NCBI GenBank assembly: GCA_029881775.1
Contig: JAOULY010000147.1
Location: 1 to 5,845 of the forward strand
Direction of reading: 5' to 3'
Origin: Gammaproteobacteria bacterium
Lineage (GTDB): Bacteria > Pseudomonadota > Gammaproteobacteria > UBA9214
Length of the DNA: 5,845 bases
A program made the position numbers and the translations under genes. The notes under the pieces are model-generated. The model was not told the DNA's origin, searched no databases, and was given only the letters and a program-made list of their open reading frames with translations. Positions 1 to 4,692 of the stretch are shown piece by piece; the stretch's first letter is position 1; every line of letters starts with the position of its first letter.

Positions 1-114
1 TGCCGCCTCAAAGGCCGTGAAAAACCGGTAATCAGACCGGTCAATGTTTATAAAATACTGATTGCTGGCATCAATACTTTGGTACCAGTACCTGGAGTAA
101 TAAACTTCCAATGA
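1..114 (+). CDS. C-terminal tail of a probable class III adenylate/guanylate cyclase (5' truncated by window edge)
   Basis: Frame 1 is open from the first base to a TGA at 112-114 and gives 37 residues; the other two forward frames close by base 31. The tail contains KGREKPV followed shortly by VNVYKIL. From knowledge of the family, many bacterial class III nucleotide cyclases (including CHASE2-cyclase fusions) end with a strand pattern close to 'l-KGr-xPv-vYel', so the tail fits that ending with an apparent four-residue insertion (IRPV). The catalytic domain is outside the window, so activity, substrate (ATP or GTP) and localisation cannot be judged. The gene is convergent with the CHAT gene, with 94 bp between stop codons. 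A 37-codon open stretch could occur by chance, so both the gene and its family are tentative. If real, it would make cAMP or cGMP near a surface-protein secretion locus. Confidence 0.42.
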   Translation, partial: CRLKGREKPVIRPVNVYKILIAGINTLVPVPGVINFQ

Positions 115-208
115 TTGCAGTATTGACTATGCGGATACGGTACTACATTTCCGAACGCACCTCCCATGCGACACCAGTCGTGCATAGCAGGGCGGGCGCG
201 TCTTTCAT
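115..208. other. Convergent intergenic gap with no strong terminator
   Basis: This short gap separates two converging stop codons. I see no GC-rich hairpin followed by a T-run on either strand. The only notable element is an 8-bp inverted repeat, TCAATACT at 71-78 and AGTATTGA at 119-126, which begins inside the left gene; its 40-nt loop makes it a weak terminator candidate. The heptamer TGATTGC also occurs twice directly, at 59-65 and 112-118. Confidence 0.5.
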
Positions 209-2530
209 CTACAGCCAGTTTCCAATCAGCAGGTAAGGTGACCAGTAGCCGGGATGACGGTAGCGGCGGTCGCTGAGAACCTTGATCTGCGCCTTTTGCA
301 GCGCCTGGGCTTTTGAAATTTCTGCCTGCGTTAGAAAATTGTAAAAATCGGTTGTTAGCAAAGACGTGGTCTGGTCGTTGACAAACCACAGAGTGGCCAG
401 GGCGCTGCGAGCCCCGGATTTCACAGCGATGCCGGCCAGGCCCAGTGCTGCGCGGTCGTCTCCGGCAGCCGTCTGGCAGGCGCTAAGTGTGAGCAGTTCG
501 ATGGGTTTGTCGCGGAATCGGCCGATTCCGACAAACTGTTCAAGTTCATCCATATTGATCTTGCCATTATAGGTGAGCAGAAATGTCTTGTTCGGGTTGC
601 TGTCGAAGCTGCCGTGAGATGCAATATGTACAATGGAAAAGGGTGTTTCCTCAAGCGCACTACTCAGGTTTTCCGAGTGATAATCCTGGTCCATCAATAC
701 CGTTCCATTGTAGATGGCATTGATATGTTCAAGCTCGTCCTTGACGTATGGCAGCGAAGGAAAATCCTGAACCGATTGGGTGAGGCCGCTTAGCAGTACC
801 TGCATGTCTTCCCGGTTCAGTGCTTGCGGGTCGGTAACCTGAAGGCCGGGCGTGTAGGCAACGGCATAGTTTTTAATCAGAAATTCACTGCCATCGTGCA
901 GTGCACTCCAGGGGATGGTCCGCAGCGCGCCATCCGGTACGATAACCAGCGTTTTAATGCGTGCAGCATGGAGTGATTCACTGGCTGGCCTTATTAACCA
1001 GTCATATAAAATCTGTGCGTGGGGAAGGTACTGTCGTGTGGTCCGTTTCTCCAGCTTATGGCGGAATTTCCGTATCTCGTCTGTAATGCTCTCGGCGTTG
1101 ACCGGCGCAGTAAATTGTTCAATCCCTTCCGGCAGGCTGACAATCAGTTCCGTGCGGTCCTGCAAAATAATCGGATATATAACGGCTGTGTGACTTCCAA
1201 GCTGGTCCAGCCCGCTGGTTCTTGATTGCAGCGCCGCTACGCAGTCATCCTGGAAATAGTCTTCAAGTTCAGCTGTCTTGAACTGTTCTACGATACTGCG
1301 AGCTTCCTGCAGTGTTTCCTGGATGCTCTTGTCGCTGGTGTCAGGGGCCAGGCGGGTCTGGCGCAGCAAAAGATCCACCAGTTCGAAATACAGCGGGCCG
1401 ATAATCTCCCGGAATGCGGAGGTCCTGTCACCGTAGCTGGCGGTAATATCATAACGAATCGGTTGTAGTGTGCGCACCGCTGCACGGTAGGCATCGATGG
1501 CCTCTGTTGTCTTTCCCTGCTTGTCGAGAATTCGGCCGGCTTGCCACTGCCAGTAATAAAGGACATCCGGTATGCTGTTTTGTTCCGCTATATACAGGGC
1601 CTCACTGGTCAGTGTCAGAGCTTCCGGGATACGTCCTTCCTGCAGGTAGAGTCTGGCGATGTGGCCGGTCGCCCAGGATTGTGCACGATAATCCCGTAAC
1701 GTTTCCCCCATCTCTTGTGCAGCCCTGAGTAATTTGTAAGGTTCTCTCAGCCACTGTGGATTCGCTTCGCCAGTTGCCTCCTGGATGTCGACCAGTAACA
1801 GCGCAGTATTGATCAACAGGTATGCGGTTTCGTGAGACACGTCAAGAGACTTGAATGTGCGCGACGAGTTGACAACCATTTCGGTAGCCAGCGTGTTGTT
1901 ATTTATAGCCAGGGCGGCACGTGCCGCATTGGCAAAGGCCTGTGCCTTCAGTTGCAACAGGCCATTTGCCTCGCCGATGTTTGCCGCCTTTTTGTATGTC
2001 TCCAGTGCTTTTTCAGATTGCAATGTGTCCAGTAGCATGTTTCCGAGATTGATGAGGGTTGCTGCTTCAACGTCTGGCTTATCCGCACGGGCGGCGGCCT
2101 GCGCGGTAGTGGCCAGCCATCGCTGTGCCTGTTCGGTCTGTCCAGACCGGGCATAGGACTGTCCAAGCCCTGCCATTGCTTCCAGTCGTTTCGCACTATC
2201 ATCCAGTGTCTCGGCGAGTTCCAGGGCAGAGCGTAGCGTTACGATGGCGTTGTGTTGCTGACCGGCTGCCTGATAGGCATTCGCCAGCGCCAGCAAGGCA
2301 TCGAGATAAACCGTGGACTTTTTATTGTGCGAATTGCGTTCAATCGCTTGACGTGCCTGTGCGATGGCCCCGGAGAAATTACCCTGACGCAGCGAATGAT
2401 CGATTTCCTGCTGTGCCATACCCGGCACCAGTGTTTCTGCAGCTGCATTGATGGTCAGCAACAGGAGGATGCAGACGCCGGCCAATCTTCTCACCAAACA
2501 ATTTGCAATTATTTGCAAGGTCCACCCCAT
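209..2530 (-). CDS. Exported TPR-CHAT domain protein (putative caspase-like cysteine protease)
   Basis: A 773-residue protein. Residues 1-31 look like a Sec signal peptide: RR at 14-15, a hydrophobic core at about 16-27, and AAA before Glu32. Residues ~40-360 are helical TPR-like repeats (for example 75-108, 115-148, 155-188, 284-318, 325-358). A linker contains YGDRTSAFREI (366-376) and a DYFQDDC motif ending at Cys430, both typical of this TPR-CHAT subfamily. The CHAT domain (PF12770-type) spans ~450-773: VPDGALRTIPW at 531-541, HIASHG at 635-640 with catalytic His639, SACQTA with catalytic Cys685, and a C-terminal YWSPYLLIGNW. Both dyad residues are present, so a clan CD peptidase is expected; its substrate is unknown. 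It is divergent from the TPS pair. ATG 2530 is the first start after an in-frame TGA at 2579-2581, but it lacks a clear Shine-Dalgarno. GTG at codon 13 would give a more compact signal peptide. Export to the periplasm or surface is inferred from the N-terminus. Confidence 0.93.
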   Translation of the reverse strand: MGWTLQIIANCLVRRLAGVCILLLLTINAAAETLVPGMAQQEIDHSLRQGNFSGAIAQARQAIERNSHNKKSTVYLDALLALANAYQAAGQQHNAIVTLRSALELAETLDDSAKRLEAMAGLGQSYARSGQTEQAQRWLATTAQAAARADKPDVEAATLINLGNMLLDTLQSEKALETYKKAANIGEANGLLQLKAQAFANAARAALAINNNTLATEMVVNSSRTFKSLDVSHETAYLLINTALLLVDIQEATGEANPQWLREPYKLLRAAQEMGETLRDYRAQSWATGHIARLYLQEGRIPEALTLTSEALYIAEQNSIPDVLYYWQWQAGRILDKQGKTTEAIDAYRAAVRTLQPIRYDITASYGDRTSAFREIIGPLYFELVDLLLRQTRLAPDTSDKSIQETLQEARSIVEQFKTAELEDYFQDDCVAALQSRTSGLDQLGSHTAVIYPIILQDRTELIVSLPEGIEQFTAPVNAESITDEIRKFRHKLEKRTTRQYLPHAQILYDWLIRPASESLHAARIKTLVIVPDGALRTIPWSALHDGSEFLIKNYAVAYTPGLQVTDPQALNREDMQVLLSGLTQSVQDFPSLPYVKDELEHINAIYNGTVLMDQDYHSENLSSALEETPFSIVHIASHGSFDSNPNKTFLLTYNGKINMDELEQFVGIGRFRDKPIELLTLSACQTAAGDDRAALGLAGIAVKSGARSALATLWFVNDQTTSLLTTDFYNFLTQAEISKAQALQKAQIKVLSDRRYRHPGYWSPYLLIGNWL
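626..628 (-). other. Start of the HIASHG catalytic-histidine motif of the CHAT domain
   Basis: The HIASHG motif is read on the minus strand from 628 down to 611 (residues 635-640). The catalytic histidine is the second His, residue 639, encoded at 614-616. It lies 46 residues before the catalytic Cys685 (codon at 476-478, in SACQTA). This order and spacing match the His-Cys dyad of active CHAT and caspase-like peptidases, so the domain is not visibly degenerate. Confidence 0.85.
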
Positions 2531-2572
2531 GCCGGAAATAAAAATCTGCCAGTCATTATCTGCTGTCTTTTC

Positions 2573-2581
2573 TTTATATCA
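2573..2581 (-). promoter_or_regulatory. Candidate extended -10 promoter for the CHAT gene
   Basis: Reading the minus strand, TGATATAAA forms a TGn extended -10 with the hexamer TATAAA at 2578-2573, about 43 bp before the ATG at 2530. The -35 position (TAACAT, 2601-2596) matches the consensus poorly, which an extended -10 can tolerate. It is placed correctly for a short leader. This is motif reading only; no start site has been mapped. Confidence 0.4.
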
Positions 2582-2582
2582 G

Positions 2583-2611
2583 GAATATTGGCTTGATGTT
2601 AGGTAATATTC
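2583..2611. promoter_or_regulatory. Paired GAATATT/AATATTC inverted half-sites in the divergent promoter region
   Basis: GAATATT (2583-2589) and its reverse complement AATATTC (2605-2611) are separated by 15 bp, with centres 22 bp apart, close to two helical turns. They sit just upstream of the candidate CHAT promoter, where they overlap its -35 region, and upstream of the candidate tpsB promoter. The arrangement suits a dimeric regulator controlling both divergent genes. Because AATATT is itself palindromic and the region is AT-rich, chance is a real alternative. Confidence 0.25.
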
Positions 2612-2627
2612 ACCATTATTGCCTCCT
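2599..2627 (-). other. Five-codon mini-ORF with a perfect Shine-Dalgarno, upstream of the CHAT gene
   Basis: On the minus strand, AGGAGG (2627-2622) is followed after 5 nt by ATG (2616-2614) and then GTG AAT ATT ACC TAA, encoding MVNIT and stopping at 2599. This is the best ribosome-binding site visible in the window, yet it serves no long frame. It would be translated only if a transcript starts upstream of about 2630 on the minus strand, which is upstream of the extended -10 proposed for the CHAT gene. It could be a leader peptide or a chance match. Confidence 0.25.
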
Positions 2628-2645
2628 GTTGGCCATGGGTTCCGG

Positions 2646-2654
2646 TGCTATGAT
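2646..2654 (+). promoter_or_regulatory. Candidate extended -10 promoter for the TpsB gene
   Basis: TGCTATGAT contains a TGn extension and the -10-like hexamer TATGAT (2649-2654), giving a leader of about 50 nt before the TTG start at 2711. The hexamer 17 bp upstream (CTGTTG, 2626-2631) is only a weak -35. No better sigma70 pair is evident between 2531 and 2700. Confidence 0.4.
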
Positions 2655-2689
2655 TGAGAGGTATTCCAGTATCCGTGTTTTGGTTTTAC

Positions 2690-2699
2690 GTTAATTAAC
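2690..2699. repeat. Perfect 10-bp palindrome GTTAATTAAC ahead of the TpsB ribosome-binding site
   Basis: GTTAATTAAC is a perfect palindrome ending one base before the GGGGCGAG ribosome-binding region (2701-2708). Its position in the likely leader of the TpsB gene would suit an operator, but it is short and AT-only at its core, so it could arise by chance. Confidence 0.25.
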
Positions 2700-2710
2700 T
2701 GGGGCGAGTT

Positions 2711-4408
2711 TTGAGAAGAACCGGCGCAATCATACTGTTGTCTTGTTGTGGCCTGTTTTGTGCCGGTTCCTGGGGGCAGGCCGAACTTGGCGCGGGCGTT
2801 CAACAGAAGCATAGGCTATTGCAGGAAGAGTTACCTGAGATAGACGGGGATGCACCCCGGCAGGCATCACCCATGGTGTTGCCACCACTGGAACCCCGCC
2901 AGGAAACCGATCGCACATCGCCGCAACTACGTGTCTATGTGCGGTCATTCCGGTTTGAAGGAAACCATGTGTTCAGCGATTCTGAACTGCACGAGATTTC
3001 CGCGCGCTACGAGGGTCGTGTGATCACTTCGGCGGAATTGCTGCAGCTTAGAAATGCGATCGGTGTTTTGTATCTTGATCAGGGTTATATCAATTCCGGT
3101 GCCGTCATACCCGACCAGAAGGTCGAGGATGGTGTTGTTACCCTGCGGATCATCGAGGGTGAACTGACGCGCATCGAGATCGACGGTAACAAGCGCTTGC
3201 GGGACGGGTATATTGAAAGCCGCTTGCAGCGCGGGGCGGGCAGGCCGCTGAACATTTCAGGGCTGGAAAACGAGCTGAAGATGCTGCAGAGAAACCCGCT
3301 GATAGAACGTTTGAATGCAGAGTTGAGGCCAGGTGAGCGGCGTGGCGAGAGTGCGCTCATGCTCCAGGTGGACGAGGGCCGGCCGGCCCGTGTTGATATC
3401 GACCTGAACAACTTTCGTCCGCCAAGTGTTGGTGCTGAGCAGGTGGAAGTTAATGCCACACTTTATAGCCTGACCGGGAACAGTGATCCATTCACTGCCT
3501 ATCTCGCGCATACCGAAGGACTTGATGATGTGTTTTTGTTCTACCAGCTTCCGGTGAACAGCCTGGATACAAAGCTGGGGTTTTACTATGAATACACCAG
3601 TTCGGAAGTCGTCGAAGATCCTTTCGATGACCTGGATATCGAGAGCGACGCAACAACCTGGGGTTTCAGTATTTCACATCCCCTGCGCAATACGCTCAAT
3701 GGACACCTGATTGCTGGCATAGCGCTGGAAAGGCGCCAAAGCGATAGCAAGCTGCTGGGCGTTCCCTTTTCGTTTGCCGAAGGCGCAGAAAATGGCCGCA
3801 CCAATGTCACGCCGTTGCGCCTGTCCCTCGACTGGTTGAGACGTGATCCCGACAGTGTGCTTGCAGTGCGGTCCGTCGTTACCATCGGCCTGGATGCGCT
3901 GGGTGCGACCAGGCACAGTGATGCGCCGGACGGACAGTTTGTCGCCTGGTCAGGGCAGTTGCAGTGGGTGCGGCGCCTGCTGAAAGGTTATCAGGTGATC
4001 CTCAAGGCCAGTGCGCAACGCAGTAACCGCGCGCTGTTGCCGATGGAAAAATTTGTCGTCGGCGGGCACGATACGGTGCGTGGTTATCGGGAGAATCAGC
4101 TGGTGCGTGACAATGGATATGCCGCCTCGGCAGAACTGCGTATTCCACTATTCCAGGGCGACGCCCTGCAGTCGGACTGGCAGATTGCTCCCTTTGTCGA
4201 TTACGGAAAGGCCTGGGAGGATGGCCGTGTTACGCCGAGTCCACGTGACATTGCCAGCATCGGTGCGGCACTGCGCTGGCAGCCCACGCGCCGCCTGCTG
4301 GCCAGCGTGTCGGTAGCGCATGCATTTGAAAATATTGACCGCGCAGACCAGGATCGGGACCTGCAGGACCGGGGCGTGAATTTGCAGTTGCGCTACCGTT
4401 TGTATTGA
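2711..4408 (+). CDS. ShlB/FhaC/HecB-family two-partner secretion outer-membrane transporter (TpsB)
   Basis: A complete 565-residue protein, the usual length for FhaC/ShlB. It is an outer-membrane Omp85-superfamily pore that recognises the TPS domain of its partner exoprotein in the periplasm and translocates it without ATP. Residues 1-24 form a signal peptide (MRR, short hydrophobic core, GQA before Glu25). Residues ~30-41 (QQKHRLLQEEL) resemble the H1 plug helix, followed by a Pro-rich linker to ~72. POTRA1 spans ~73-150 (RSFRFEGNHVFSDSEL) and POTRA2 ~152-225 (LTRIEIDGNKRL onward). The barrel runs from ~226 to the C-terminal Tyr565. VRGYR (456-460) is the conserved L6-loop motif and FVDYG (495-499) is the FxDxG motif that holds it. 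The start is TTG at 2711: the frame is closed at 2696-2698, only CTG intervenes, and GGGGCGAG lies just upstream. The likely substrate is the exoprotein encoded 280 bp downstream. Confidence 0.96.
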   Translation: MRRTGAIILLSCCGLFCAGSWGQAELGAGVQQKHRLLQEELPEIDGDAPRQASPMVLPPLEPRQETDRTSPQLRVYVRSFRFEGNHVFSDSELHEISARYEGRVITSAELLQLRNAIGVLYLDQGYINSGAVIPDQKVEDGVVTLRIIEGELTRIEIDGNKRLRDGYIESRLQRGAGRPLNISGLENELKMLQRNPLIERLNAELRPGERRGESALMLQVDEGRPARVDIDLNNFRPPSVGAEQVEVNATLYSLTGNSDPFTAYLAHTEGLDDVFLFYQLPVNSLDTKLGFYYEYTSSEVVEDPFDDLDIESDATTWGFSISHPLRNTLNGHLIAGIALERRQSDSKLLGVPFSFAEGAENGRTNVTPLRLSLDWLRRDPDSVLAVRSVVTIGLDALGATRHSDAPDGQFVAWSGQLQWVRRLLKGYQVILKASAQRSNRALLPMEKFVVGGHDTVRGYRENQLVRDNGYAASAELRIPLFQGDALQSDWQIAPFVDYGKAWEDGRVTPSPRDIASIGAALRWQPTRRLLASVSVAHAFENIDRADQDRDLQDRGVNLQLRYRLY

Positions 4409-4428
4409 CCATCCGTCGTTTCTGCATG

Positions 4429-4453
4429 TCCTTGAGTTTATATAAAACAAGGA
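4429..4453. repeat. Inverted repeat TCCTTG/CAAGGA just after the TpsB stop, enclosing TTTATATAAA
   Basis: TCCTTG (4429-4434) pairs perfectly with CAAGGA (4448-4453), and the interval contains the perfect palindrome TTTATATAAA (4437-4446), so almost the whole 25-bp element is symmetric. It begins 21 bp after the TpsB stop. It could be a transcript-end stem-loop, but no T-run follows directly (TTTTT comes only at 4480-4484). It could also be an operator for the TpsA promoter. Confidence 0.4.
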
Positions 4454-4482
4454 TAAACAGAGGCTTGTAAGTATTACTATTT

Positions 4483-4513
4483 TTGAATCGAGATATAACT
4501 GAAACAATATACT
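4483..4513 (+). promoter_or_regulatory. Weak candidate promoter for the TpsA gene
   Basis: TTGAAT (4483-4488) and TATACT (4508-4513) are fair -35 and -10 hexamers, but the 19-bp spacer is longer than ideal. A start near 4520 would leave a leader of about 170 nt before the ATG at 4689. The large, AT-rich gap between the two partner genes makes a separate promoter plausible, so that the exoprotein can be made in excess of its pore. Read-through from TpsB remains possible. Confidence 0.25.
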
Positions 4514-4539
4514 CCCCGGATAATTTTTCAGTAGTACAA

Positions 4540-4553
4540 ACATGTACCATGTA
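4540..4553. repeat. ACATG/CATGT inverted repeat, also a CATGTA direct repeat
   Basis: ACATG (4540-4544), a TAC spacer and CATGT (4548-4552) form a perfect inverted repeat. The hexamer CATGTA also occurs twice in direct order, at 4541-4546 and 4548-4553, 7 bp apart. It lies downstream of the candidate TpsA promoter. It may be a small operator or a minor leader hairpin. Confidence 0.25.
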
Positions 4554-4593
4554 AAGGTAAGCAGAATCCCGATTAAACCCCGGTTAAAGAAAA

Positions 4594-4687
4594 ATGCCGC
4601 CCGGGACTGTGAATATTTACGATGCACTGGATGCAATGTTGTACTAGCTTGACAGTTATATTCAGTTGTCAGGACGAATGGCGGCAT
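4594..4687 (+). promoter_or_regulatory. Potential structured 5' leader of the TpsA gene that could mask its ribosome-binding site
   Basis: ATGCCGCC (4594-4601) is perfectly complementary to GGCGGCAT (4680-4687), the bases immediately before the TpsA start codon. Inside this outer stem, CTTGACA (4648-4654) can pair with TGTCAGG (4667-4673) through seven pairs including one G-U. The right arm of that inner stem contains AGG of the only Shine-Dalgarno-like sequence here, AGGA (4671-4674). Both stems together would occlude the start region, which suggests translational control. The 78-nt outer loop and the lack of a recognised riboswitch or thermosensor family keep this a hypothesis. The TTGACA here is an unlikely -35 because no -10 follows at the right distance. 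Confidence 0.35.
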
Positions 4688-4692
4688 CATGA
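4678..4692 (+). other. Four-codon leader mini-ORF (MAAS) overlapping the TpsA start as ATGA
   Basis: ATG GCG GCA TCA TGA runs from 4678 to 4692, and its stop overlaps the TpsA start codon in the classic ATGA arrangement used for translational coupling. AGGA (4671-4674) is 3 nt from this ATG and 14 nt from the TpsA ATG at 4689, so it sits too close to the first and too far from the second. Ribosomes could terminate and restart on TpsA. With only four codons this may simply be coincidence. Confidence 0.22.

Noticed and set aside
48..389. 113-residue minus-strand open frame overlapping the 3' end of the CHAT gene
   Set aside because: It lies in another frame over the conserved C-terminal CHAT region, its sequence is unlike any family I know, and no ribosome-binding site supports it.
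2711..2773. Lipoprotein signal (LLSC) at the TpsB N-terminus
   Set aside because: The cysteine would fall at residue 12 after too short a hydrophobic stretch, and TpsB transporters are integral beta-barrels with ordinary Sec signals.
4608..4623. Possible CRP site (TGTGA half-site) upstream of TpsA, attractive given a putative cyclase neighbour
   Set aside because: Only the left half matches. The bases six positions further (ACGAT) do not resemble TCACA, so there is no real site.
4649..4654. Consensus -35 hexamer TTGACA upstream of TpsA
   Set aside because: The -10 position 17 bp later reads GGACGA, and shifting the spacing by a few bases gives nothing better. The hexamer is better explained as part of the stem that pairs with the Shine-Dalgarno.
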